64,000 bases of DNA, taken from the NCBI RefSeq assembly GCF_014200575.1, contig NZ_JACHBZ010000008.1, positions 124,001-188,000 of the forward strand, in the 5' to 3' direction. The position numbers were made by a program, and so were the translations under genes. Of this stretch, positions 43,533-51,012 are shown piece by piece; within the stretch, counting starts at the first letter, position 1; every line of letters begins with the position of its first letter. The notes beneath the pieces were generated by a model. It was given only the letters and a program-made list of their open reading frames with translations, made no database searches and was not told the DNA's origin. Origin of the DNA: Mucilaginibacter saanensis (GTDB taxonomy: Bacteria; Bacteroidota; Bacteroidia; Sphingobacteriales; Sphingobacteriaceae).

Positions 43533-44585
43533 ATGCAATTTACGGCCCAGGATATAAGTTTACTGCTTAACGGAACTGTTGAAGGTGACCCCTTAGCAAC
43601 GGTACACCAGCTTGCTAAAATAGAAGACGGTACTACCGGCAGCCTTTCTTTTTTGGCTAATCCTAAGTATGAGCAGTATTTATACACTACAAATGCTTCG
43701 GTAGTTATTGTCAATAATGATCAGCAGCTAACCGGCGCTGTAAAAGCCACGCTTATCCGGGTTGAAAATGCCTACAGCGCATTTTCGGTATTGCTTGAAC
43801 AATACAATACTATAAAACTCAACAAAAAAGGTGTAGAAGAGCCTTGCTTTATACACCCAACCGCCCAGATTGGAGCCGAACCTTATATAGGTGCATTTGC
43901 CTACATTGGCCTTAATGCCAAAATTGGTGACAATTGTAAAATTTATCCCAATGTTAACATCGCCGATAATGTCACTATTGGCAATAATGTTACCTTGTTT
44001 TCGGGCGTTACCGTATATTTTGATTGCGTAATAGGTAACAATGTTATAGTACATTCAGGTGCGGTAATTGGTAGTGATGGTTTTGGCTTTGCGCCTAACC
44101 CTGACGGCAGCTATACAAAAATTGCACAAATTGGTAATGTTATTTTGGAAGATGATGTAGAGGTAGGTTCAAATACTACTATTGACAGGGCTACCATGGG
44201 TTCCACAGTGATACGCAAAGGCGTTAAGCTTGATAACCTGATACAGATTGCACATAATGTAGAAATTGGAGCTAACACCGTAATTGCTGCACAGTCTGGC
44301 ATATCAGGCAGCACAAAAATTGGCGAAAACGTAATCATGGGTGGTCAGGTTGGCTTGGTTGGCCACATCAGCATTGCCAACCGCTCACAGTTCCAGGCAC
44401 AGTCAGGTGTAAGTCGCTCTATTGCCGAAGAGGGCAAAAAATGGGGAGGTACCCCTGCAGCGTTATATAATGCTAATATGCGTTCAAATGTGGTTATAAG
44501 CCGTTTGCCCGAGTTAGAGAAAAGAATAAACGAATTAGAAAAAATAATTACAGAACTACGTAACGCTAAAGGCGACGGAAATTAA
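43533..44585 (+). CDS. lpxD: UDP-3-O-acylglucosamine N-acyltransferase
   Basis: Third step of lipid A synthesis: adds the second 3-hydroxyacyl chain. 350 residues from ATG 43533 (MQFTAQDISLLLNGTVEGDP, the conserved N-terminal UDP-binding domain); a TTG at 43527 would add two residues. The left-handed beta-helix repeats (I-G-x-N-x-x-I) run from about 100 to 310; catalytic His is in IQIAHNVEIG (about 233). Ends with a coiled C-terminal helix. First gene of lpxD-lpxC/fabZ-lpxA. Confidence 0.95.
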   Translation: MQFTAQDISLLLNGTVEGDPLATVHQLAKIEDGTTGSLSFLANPKYEQYLYTTNASVVIVNNDQQLTGAVKATLIRVENAYSAFSVLLEQYNTIKLNKKGVEEPCFIHPTAQIGAEPYIGAFAYIGLNAKIGDNCKIYPNVNIADNVTIGNNVTLFSGVTVYFDCVIGNNVIVHSGAVIGSDGFGFAPNPDGSYTKIAQIGNVILEDDVEVGSNTTIDRATMGSTVIRKGVKLDNLIQIAHNVEIGANTVIAAQSGISGSTKIGENVIMGGQVGLVGHISIANRSQFQAQSGVSRSIAEEGKKWGGTPAALYNANMRSNVVISRLPELEKRINELEKIITELRNAKGDGN

Positions 44586-44604
44586 TACGGTGGACATTAA
44601 TATT

Positions 44605-46011
44605 ATGAATGTAAAACAAAGAACCATTAAAACCCCTGTTTCAGTATCAGGTACCGGCTTACATACGGGTCAAAGAGTAACCATGACCTTTAATCCGGCG
44701 CCTGAGAACCATGGTTATAAATTCAGGCGGGTTGATATGCCTGGTTCACCAATAATAGATGCCGATGTTGATAACGTAACCGATACTTCGCGTGGTACCA
44801 CTATATCGCAAAATGGCGCAACTGTAAACACGGTTGAACATGTGCTGGCTGCACTGGTAGGTTTGGAGGTTGATAACGTCCTGATTGACATGGACGGCCC
44901 CGAAACGCCTATTATGGATGGCAGCTCAATACAGTTTGTTGATGTTATTACCGAAACTGGCCTGGTTGAACAGGAAGCAGACAGGGAATATTATCACATA
45001 CCCTATAACATACATTACTCTGAACCGGATCGTAAGGTGGAGATGGTAGCCATGCCGCTTGATGATTACCGCTTTACCTGCATGGTTGACTACAATTCGC
45101 AGGTGTTGGGTAGCCAGCATGCCAGTATATCAACCATTGGTGAGTTCAAAAAGGAAATAGCCTCATGCCGTACCTTTTGCTTTTTACATGAGCTGGAAAT
45201 GCTGTTAAAGCATGATCTGATAAAGGGAGGCGATCTTAACAATGCCATTGTGGTAGTTGATAAAGAGGTTGATGAAGACGAGCTGGCCCATTTAGCCAAA
45301 CTATTTAACCGTAAAGACATTAATGTTGCCCCGCAAGGCATCTTGAATAATATTGAATTGCGCCACCAGAATGAGCCTGCAAGGCACAAACTGCTGGACA
45401 TGATTGGCGATCTTGCCTTGGTTGGTGTTCCGTTAAAGGGCCATATTATGGCAGCCCGCCCGGGCCATGCCGCTAACGTTGCCTTTGCAAAAAAAATAAA
45501 AGCACTCATAAAAAAAGAAAAAAGCCGTAAACAGGTTAAAACTTATGACCCTAATGCCAAGCCGGTATATGATACTGTTGAAATTATGGGTATGCTGCCG
45601 CATCGTCAGCCTTTTTTAATGATTGATAAGATATTGGAACTAACCAAAAGCCATGTTGTTGGTGCCAAAAACGTAACCATAAACGAGGAGTTTTTTAAAG
45701 GCCATTTCCCAGGTGCACCTATATTTCCGGGTGTGCTGCAAATTGAGGGTATGGTACAAACCGGGGGGATACTGGTATTAAATACAGTACCTGATCCGGA
45801 AAATTATCTTACCTTGTTTTTGAAAATTGAAAATGCCCGCTTTAAAAGTAAAGTAGTACCAGGTGATACCATTATTTATATTTGCGACCTGCTTGCCCCT
45901 ATCAGGCGTGGTATTGCAACCATGAAAGGTGTGGGTATGGTAGGCGACAGGGTTGTTGTGGAGGCCGAATTAATGGCTCAAATAGTAAAAGTAAAAGGAA
46001 CAGAAGCATGA
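44605..46011 (+). CDS. Bifunctional LpxC deacetylase / FabZ dehydratase
   Basis: 468 residues; commits UDP-3-O-acyl-GlcNAc to lipid A and dehydrates 3-hydroxyacyl-ACP. LpxC part (about 1-300): zinc His in EHVLAALVG, later HKLLDMIGDLALVG (His, Asp) and PGHAANVAFA (His). FabZ part (about 320-468): LPHRQPFLMIDKI, and FPGAPIFPGVLQIE with catalytic His/Glu nearby (EGHFPG form FKGHFPGAP). This fusion is well known in Bacteroidota. The ATG at 44605 is preferred over a GTG at 44590. ATGA overlap with lpxA. Confidence 0.95.
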   Translation: MNVKQRTIKTPVSVSGTGLHTGQRVTMTFNPAPENHGYKFRRVDMPGSPIIDADVDNVTDTSRGTTISQNGATVNTVEHVLAALVGLEVDNVLIDMDGPETPIMDGSSIQFVDVITETGLVEQEADREYYHIPYNIHYSEPDRKVEMVAMPLDDYRFTCMVDYNSQVLGSQHASISTIGEFKKEIASCRTFCFLHELEMLLKHDLIKGGDLNNAIVVVDKEVDEDELAHLAKLFNRKDINVAPQGILNNIELRHQNEPARHKLLDMIGDLALVGVPLKGHIMAARPGHAANVAFAKKIKALIKKEKSRKQVKTYDPNAKPVYDTVEIMGMLPHRQPFLMIDKILELTKSHVVGAKNVTINEEFFKGHFPGAPIFPGVLQIEGMVQTGGILVLNTVPDPENYLTLFLKIENARFKSKVVPGDTIIYICDLLAPIRRGIATMKGVGMVGDRVVVEAELMAQIVKVKGTEA

Positions 46012-46793
46012 TCCAGCCTTTAGCATATATACACCCACAGGCTAAAATAGCCGATAACGTGGTGATTGAGCCTTTTGTAACCATTCATAAGGATGTTGAA
46101 ATTGGCGAAGGTACCTGGATTGGCTCCAATTCCGTAATTATGGATGGCGCCCGTATAGGTAAAAACTGCCGTATATTTCCGGGAGCGGTAGTATCAGCAC
46201 CGCCGCAGGATCTGAAATATAAAGGCGAACAAAGCACTGTATCTATAGGCGATAACACCACCATACGGGAGTGTGTTACCCTTAACCGTGGTACTGCGCT
46301 TGATAAAAATACCACCACCATTGGCAGCAACTGCCTGCTGATGGCGTATGTGCATGTAGCGCATGATTGTGTTATAGGCGATAATGTAATTATTGCCAAC
46401 TCGGTACAGCTGGCAGGGCACATCAATATTTATGACTATGCTTTTGTTGGCGGTTCGTCCGCAGTACATCAGTTTGTTGAAATTGGTGCACACAGCATGA
46501 TATCGGGTGGTTCATTAGTACGTAAGGATGTTCCTCCGTTTACCAAAGCAGGCCGCGAGCCTTTATCTTATGTGGGTATCAACTCTGTAGGTTTACGCCG
46601 CAGGGGGTTTTCTGCCGCTACCATCAATGAGATACAGGAGATCTACCGTATTTTATTCCTGAAAAAATATAACGTAAGCAAGGCTCTTGACATTATTGAG
46701 GCCGAGTTTACCCCAAGTATTGAGCGCGACGAGATCATTAACTTTTTGCAAAATTCGCAAAGGGGTATCATGAAGGGCTTTGGAAATACCTAA
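46008..46793 (+). CDS. lpxA: UDP-N-acetylglucosamine acyltransferase
   Basis: First step of lipid A synthesis, 261 residues, cytoplasmic trimer. Starts at ATG 46008 (MIQPLAYIHPQAKIADNV), inside the end of the previous gene by 4 bp; a longer in-frame reading from 45882 is rejected because it merely reads the lpxC-fabZ sequence in another frame. Hexapeptide beta-helix with catalytic-His region YVHVAHDCVIGDNV (about 120), then the C-terminal helical part with RRRGFSAATI. Completes the lpxD-lpxC/fabZ-lpxA set. Confidence 0.96.
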   Translation: MIQPLAYIHPQAKIADNVVIEPFVTIHKDVEIGEGTWIGSNSVIMDGARIGKNCRIFPGAVVSAPPQDLKYKGEQSTVSIGDNTTIRECVTLNRGTALDKNTTTIGSNCLLMAYVHVAHDCVIGDNVIIANSVQLAGHINIYDYAFVGGSSAVHQFVEIGAHSMISGGSLVRKDVPPFTKAGREPLSYVGINSVGLRRRGFSAATINEIQEIYRILFLKKYNVSKALDIIEAEFTPSIERDEIINFLQNSQRGIMKGFGNT

Positions 46794-46799
46794 TAGGAC

Positions 46800-46906
46800 C
46801 TGCGTTGCGAGGTTCGGGATTTATGTTTAAGAATATTAACATATATCAATCCCGAACCCCGCAACCTAACCCCTGCAACACGAATCCCGAACGCCGCAAC
46901 ACCAAT
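46800..46906. repeat. TTGCGAGGTTCGGGATT inverted repeat
   Basis: TTGCGAGGTTCGGGATT near 46805 pairs with AATCCCGAACCCCGCAAC near 46848 and recurs as AATCCCGAACGCCGCAAC near 46883. It ends 5-12 bases before the ABC gene start. Confidence 0.75.
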
Positions 46907-46911
46907 CCAAA

Positions 46912-47532
46912 ATGAACATCACCCTCCATGACATCGGCCGTAGATTTAACCGCGACTGGATTTTCAGGGGTATTGATTATACTTTTACCAGCGGGCAATC
47001 CTATGCTATACTTGGGCCAAACGGCTCAGGAAAGTCAACCTTGCTGCAGGTTTTAAATGCCAGCCTGTCGCCCTCAAAAGGGGATATCAGCTTTACCTTT
47101 CAGGATAAACCGGTGGAGGTTACGCATGTGTTTAATTACTTAAGCCTTGCCGCGCCATACCTGGAGCTGATAGAAGAGTTTACGCTGAGCGAGATGGTTG
47201 ATTTTCATTTCAGGTTTAAAAAATACAAAGCCGGGGTTGATAAAAAAGAGCTGATAACTCTGTTAAACTTACCCAAAAGCGAACATAAGCTTATCCGGTA
47301 CTTTTCGTCGGGGATGAAACAGCGCCTTAAACTCATACTTGCTTTTTGTGCCGATACCCCTATGCTGATGCTTGATGAACCCACATCAAATCTTGATAAC
47401 CAGGGTGTTGATTGGTATTTAAGTCTTATTGAGCAGTTTGCACAAAATCGCCTCACTATAGTTTGCTCCAACCAGGAGCATGAGTATGGCTTTTGTAATA
47501 AGCGTTTAAGTATTTCAGACTATAAAAGTTAG
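46912..47532 (+). CDS. ABC transporter ATP-binding protein
   Basis: 206 residues, one nucleotide-binding domain. Walker A GPNGSGKST (about 34-42), signature FSSGMKQRLKL (about 126), Walker B LMLDEPTSNLD (about 148-158), H-loop region CSNQEHE. Short size and CcmA-like build suggest a haem-export or lipid-type ABC, but no permease is adjacent. Starts at ATG 46912, right after a repeat; efp follows with its own promoter. Confidence 0.92.
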   Translation: MNITLHDIGRRFNRDWIFRGIDYTFTSGQSYAILGPNGSGKSTLLQVLNASLSPSKGDISFTFQDKPVEVTHVFNYLSLAAPYLELIEEFTLSEMVDFHFRFKKYKAGVDKKELITLLNLPKSEHKLIRYFSSGMKQRLKLILAFCADTPMLMLDEPTSNLDNQGVDWYLSLIEQFAQNRLTIVCSNQEHEYGFCNKRLSISDYKS

Positions 47533-47631
47533 TAACTGGTTGATTGGGGTAATCAGGTTGATTAAGTTTTGCCGGATTAATCTATTTATAACATAACTCA
47601 GCTTTTCGCAATAGCTGTATAATTCAACTAC

Positions 47632-47662
47632 TTGTATCTTTGCCTATAAGTAGCTAATTTTG
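47632..47662 (+). promoter_or_regulatory. Promoter of efp
   Basis: TTG at 47632-47634, 20 bp, TAATTTTG at 47655-47662; exact -7 element, ATG 17 bases downstream. Confidence 0.72.
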
Positions 47663-47679
47663 CGCCTCAATATTATTTT

Positions 47680-48243
47680 ATGGCCAAAGCATCAGATGTT
47701 AAAAATGGGAATGTGCTTCGCTTTAACGGCGAATTAGTGCAGGTTGAAGAATTTCTACACCGTACACCAGGTAACTTACGGGCATTTTACCAGGCTCGTA
47801 TGCGTAACGTAAAATCAGGAAAGCTGGTTGAGTACCGTTTCCGTACAGACGAAGAGGTAGATATAGCCCGTGTTGAAACAAGCAATTATCAATATTTATA
47901 TGACGAAGGCGACTCATTGGTAGTAATGGATAACACTACTTATGATCAGCATAATATACCTAAAACATTATTTGGCCCTGCCGTTAAATTTTTAAAAGAA
48001 GGTATGAATGTAATTGTTGCCTTTGAAAGCGAAGAGCCTATTATGGGATCGATCCCAGGCTCGGCCGAGCTGGAGATCACTTACACCGAGCCTGCCGTTA
48101 AGGGTGATACCTCAACCGGAGCAATGAAAAATGCAACTGTGGAAACCGGTGCCGAGATCCGCGTACCATTATTTATTAATATTGGCGATAAGGTAAAGGT
48201 TGATACCTCCTCCGGCGCTTATGTGGAGCGTGTAAAGGCGTAA
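47680..48243 (+). CDS. efp: Elongation factor P
   Basis: Relieves ribosome stalling at polyproline motifs. 187 residues, three beta-barrel domains: domain I MAKASDVKNGNVLRFNGELV (residue usually modified lies in the loop near HRTPGNLR, where the family has K/R; here Arg in PGNLRAF), domain II around VVMDNTTYDQHNI, domain III ending VDTSSGAYVERVKA. Start ATG at 47680, with its own promoter. The stop codon is the first base of a repeat. Confidence 0.96.
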   Translation: MAKASDVKNGNVLRFNGELVQVEEFLHRTPGNLRAFYQARMRNVKSGKLVEYRFRTDEEVDIARVETSNYQYLYDEGDSLVVMDNTTYDQHNIPKTLFGPAVKFLKEGMNVIVAFESEEPIMGSIPGSAELEITYTEPAVKGDTSTGAMKNATVETGAEIRVPLFINIGDKVKVDTSSGAYVERVKA

Positions 48244-48486
48244 AGCCCCCTAACCCCCTGAAGGGGGAATTTTTGATTAGCATTTTGCATATCCAGATAA
48301 AAAAAGAGGTACCGAAAACGGTACCTCTTTTTTTATCTGGATATCTTTATTGTCATTCTGAGCGATAGCGAAGATCTGCTATTCGGTATGCACATCTGCT
48401 AATAGATTCTTCGCTATCGCTCAGAATAACAAGCTATTTTAGTCCACCACGCAAATAACTCCCCCCTTTAGGGAGCAGGGGGCCTA
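48243..48486. repeat. Composite repeat and terminator between efp and xth
   Basis: Left arm 48243-48275 (AGCCCCCTAACCCCCTGAAG then GGGGGAATTTTT). Terminator-like hairpin 48301-48337 (AAAAGAGGTACCGAAAACGGTACCTCTTTTTTT). TGTCAT-CTGAGC repeat 48350-48431, with arms GTCATTCTGAGCGATAGCGA and TTCGCTATCGCTCAGAAT. Right arm 48444-48486 (CCACCACGCAAATAACT, CCTTTAGGGAGCAGGGGG). The right arm is the closest relative of thrB bases 60-100. Confidence 0.8.
48301..48337. terminator. Terminator for efp (and xth side)
   Basis: AAAAGAGGTACC-GAAAAC-GGTACCTCTTTTTTT: 12-bp stem, T-run for +, A-run for -. Confidence 0.85.
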
Positions 48487-49251
48487 AAACTCCAGCTCCA
48501 GCAGTACGGGGCAATGGTCAGAGTGTTTGGCTTCGGGTAATATGGCGGCCCTTTTAATGTTGCCTTCCAACTCGGTGCTGGCCATGGTATAATCAATGCG
48601 CCAGCCTAAGTTTTTGCCTCTTGCTCCTGCTCTGAAACTCCACCAGGTGTAGTTGTGGGGTTCTTTGTTTAAATGACGGAAAGTGTCGATAAAGCCGCTT
48701 TCTATAAATTTCTCCATCCACTCACGCTCTTCGGGCAAAAAGCCTGATGAATTGGCATTTGATTTAGGGTTGTGGATATCAATAGGGCGATGGCAAATAT
48801 TATAGTCGCCGCATATAACTAATTTTGGATGCGTTGTTTTTAACAAAGTAAGGTACTTGCCAAATTCATCTAAAAAGCGGTATTTAAATACCTGGCGCTC
48901 GTCGCCGCTTGACCCTGAGGGGAAATAAACACTCATAACAGACACCCCCTCAAAATCAACCCGGATGCAGCGACCTTCCCGGTCAAAATCGGCAATGCCG
49001 CAGCCATATTCAATATGTTTGGGTGTTTGTTTACAAAAAATGGCGGTTCCACTATAGCCTTTCTTTTCGGCCGGAAACCAGTAATGCTTGTACCCAAGCT
49101 GATCAACCAAACCAAGGTCTGTCAATACATCCGGTGTAGCTTTAATCTCTTGCAGGCAAACTACATCAGCATCGGTTGCCTGTAGCCAGGCCAGCCAGTT
49201 TTTGCTTATTGCCGAGCGGATGCCATTAACGTTATAGGTAATTATTTTCAT
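48484..49251 (-). CDS. xth: Exodeoxyribonuclease III
   Basis: AP endonuclease/3'-phosphodiesterase of base excision repair, 255 residues. Metal/catalytic motifs: TYNVNGIRSA (Asn7), CLQEIKA (Glu34), YFPSGS, ICGDYNICHRPID (Asp and Asn), and the C-terminal SDHCPVLLE (Asp-His). Length fits the family. Stop codon TAG is created at the edge of a repeat. No other repair gene adjoins. Confidence 0.95.
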   Translation of the reverse strand: MKIITYNVNGIRSAISKNWLAWLQATDADVVCLQEIKATPDVLTDLGLVDQLGYKHYWFPAEKKGYSGTAIFCKQTPKHIEYGCGIADFDREGRCIRVDFEGVSVMSVYFPSGSSGDERQVFKYRFLDEFGKYLTLLKTTHPKLVICGDYNICHRPIDIHNPKSNANSSGFLPEEREWMEKFIESGFIDTFRHLNKEPHNYTWWSFRAGARGKNLGWRIDYTMASTELEGNIKRAAILPEAKHSDHCPVLLELEF

Positions 49252-49281
49252 GCCCCCTTAACCCCTTAAATGGGGAATTTT
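49251..49281. repeat. CCCCTTAACCCCTTAAATGGGG repeat arm
   Basis: TGCCCCCTTAACCCCTTAAA followed by TGGGGAATTTTG. Member of the family at 48243 and 1029; sits at the 5' end of xth. Confidence 0.5.
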
Positions 49282-49402
49282 GTTTTAAGTTTAATTGTAA
49301 ATATCTATGTGCAATATTAAATATATAAGGCACACATTTTTCAACCAGATTTAATTTTACAATACCATCGCATTATTTATTCTGGTTGCAGGTACTCCTT
49401 CT

Positions 49403-50104
49403 TCAGTGGGCCGGGCGGCTAAGCAGCCCATCCAGCTGCCGGCATTCTTTTTTACTCAAAATCTCAACAGTCATCGGAACATCTGCCAGCGGCCTGTCAC
49501 AGTCATCTTTTTTTACGGCGGCAATACGGTCAACCATATCAATGCCTGAAATTACTTCTCCGTAAACGGTGTAGTTTTGATCTAAATGCGGTACGCCGCC
49601 AACAGATTTATACCATTCCCTTTGCCAGGCGGGTATTTTGCGCCCTTTTAAGCGCGTTTTTTCAAGCGTATCTAGTTTGCCATCGGTAAAGCGCTTGCCC
49701 TCGGTAATATAAAACTGGCACCCGCTTGATGCTTTTTTAGGGTTATCATCCCGGGCTGCGGCCAATACACCACGTTTATGAAAAAGACTATCTCTAAATT
49801 CGGCAGGTATAGTATAACCTACGTCGCCATCGCCCAGTTCAAGCTCTGGAATAGCTTTTTTAGAGTCGGGATCGCCGCCCTGTATCATAAAGTTCTGTAT
49901 CACCCGGTGAAACAGGGTACCATTATAAAATCCTTTTTTAGCCAGCTTAATAAAATTATCGCGGTGCAGCGGCGTTTCATTATACAGGCGGATAATGCAA
50001 TCGCCATAACTGGTTTTGATCCGTACGTACTGATTTTTGGGTGGTTTGGCAAATGCGGCAGCAAACCCAAGCAGCAATAAACTAAGGATGAATATTTTTT
50101 TCAT
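49403..50104 (-). CDS. Exported cyclophilin-type peptidyl-prolyl isomerase
   Basis: 233 residues with signal peptide MKKIFILSLLLLGFAAAFA. Cyclophilin core: NFIKLAKKGFYNGTLFHRVI (about 51-70), FMIQGGDPDSKKA, then SSGCQFYITEG and EVISGIDMVDRIAAV. Catalytic Arg is in FHRVI. Longer than minimal cyclophilins because of inserted loops (TLEKTRLKGRKIPAWQ), as in other Bacteroidota periplasmic forms. Folds exported proteins. Confidence 0.92.
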   Translation of the reverse strand: MKKIFILSLLLLGFAAAFAKPPKNQYVRIKTSYGDCIIRLYNETPLHRDNFIKLAKKGFYNGTLFHRVIQNFMIQGGDPDSKKAIPELELGDGDVGYTIPAEFRDSLFHKRGVLAAARDDNPKKASSGCQFYITEGKRFTDGKLDTLEKTRLKGRKIPAWQREWYKSVGGVPHLDQNYTVYGEVISGIDMVDRIAAVKKDDCDRPLADVPMTVEILSKKECRQLDGLLSRPAH

Positions 50105-50166
50105 GTATCAACCAAATCAAAAATGCGGGTAATAGCTTTTAATATCCCGCTATGTTATACAAATAA

Positions 50167-50514
50167 TTACGCCCCTTCCAGCTCTTCAAAGTAATTAATG
50201 ACGAGTGTTTTCATGAGCATTTCCTGCTCAAGTAAGGTATAATTGGGTATAACTTTTGTCCTTTTCCAGTGCGGCCAGCCATCCTGGTCAAGTCCTTCTA
50301 ATTCGTAAAAGCCCATCATACTCAATAGTTTGCAATTGGCTATGTGCATCAGTTCCTCTTTTTGACGCTTGCTGAATTTGCGCGGGCCCTGGCCAAGCTC
50401 CTGCACGCCAATTAAAAACAACATTACTTTAATATCAGGTTTTTCGTTGTCAAAATCCTCTGCAATACGCTGCTGTAAGGCACTCCACTTTAAATTAATC
50501 TCGGCAGGTTTCAT
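50167..50514 (-). CDS. Hypothetical cytoplasmic protein
   Basis: 115 residues from ATG 50514 (MKPAEINLKWSALQQRIAEDF). A longer reading to 50670 begins with a less likely Cys- and Phe-rich stretch. TATCTTTG lies five bases before this ATG on the minus strand. The protein is helical and has QELGQGPRKFSKRQKEELMH and GLDQDGWPHWKR; it resembles conserved hypothetical proteins of Sphingobacteriales. No domain recognised. Divergent from the Cys/His protein gene. Confidence 0.72.
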   Translation of the reverse strand: MKPAEINLKWSALQQRIAEDFDNEKPDIKVMLFLIGVQELGQGPRKFSKRQKEELMHIANCKLLSMMGFYELEGLDQDGWPHWKRTKVIPNYTLLEQEMLMKTLVINYFEELEGA

Positions 50515-50623
50515 ATGGGCAAAGATACATGAACTATACAATGTTTTATTAATGTTACAATGTTGCATTAGTTTTAGCGTTTTATTGAGTACTTTTGCAT
50601 GATCTTTGTAAAAAGGTATTGAG

Positions 50624-50947
50624 GTGAATAAAAATAAACTACATATCATATACTCCCGGCTGTTGCTCATCTGCTTTATTGCCGGTCAGTACATGGTTTA
50701 TATACATCAGCACCAGTTTATAAAAGACAGCATCAAAACCAGCTACACATCTGAACACCAGCAGCAAACGGTTAAGGAAAAATGTTACATGTGTGATGCT
50801 ATGCATCACCAGGCTGCAATAATGGATAGCCCGTTTCATTTTGGACCTCAGATAGCTGCGATACATTTTTTTAAAGCAAGTGATTACGATTTTGTAAGCA
50901 TGAGCCTGGTGCTTGCTGCCGGGCGCGCTCCCCCTTTACTTTCATAG
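50624..50947 (+). CDS. Small membrane protein with Cys-x-x-Cys and His, upstream of a TonB receptor
   Basis: 107 residues; GTG start at 50624. One N-terminal membrane anchor (RLLLICFIAGQYMVYIHQHQF, about 12-32), then a soluble part with EKCYMCDAMHHQAAIMD (about 52-68): two Cys and two His, a metal- or redox-site pattern. It ends with VLAAGRAPPLLS. Families of such short proteins precede TonB receptors in Bacteroidota; metal binding is an inference. Followed by the TonB receptor after 65 bp. Confidence 0.65.
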   Translation: MNKNKLHIIYSRLLLICFIAGQYMVYIHQHQFIKDSIKTSYTSEHQQQTVKEKCYMCDAMHHQAAIMDSPFHFGPQIAAIHFFKASDYDFVSMSLVLAAGRAPPLLS

Positions 50948-51012
50948 TATATTTTCCCTGCAAAATTTAACCACTGTTTTTGTGGTATTTATTGATCCAA
51001 AATTATTTTATT

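Noticed and set aside
44590..44604. GTG start for lpxC-fabZ
   Set aside because: ATG at 44605 gives the conserved MNVKQRTIK opening; GTG adds five unsupported residues, though it cannot be excluded.
45882..46007. 42-codon N-terminal extension of lpxA
   Set aside because: It only reads the end of lpxC-fabZ in another frame (Cys/Arg-rich); the ATG at 46008 gives the normal LpxA start.
44605..46011. LpxC-FabZ fusion as a novelty
   Set aside because: This fusion is well known across Bacteroidota.
50515..50670. 52-residue N-terminal extension of the hypothetical gene at 50167
   Set aside because: Sequence looks non-coding, and a TATCTTTG element lies just before the ATG at 50514.
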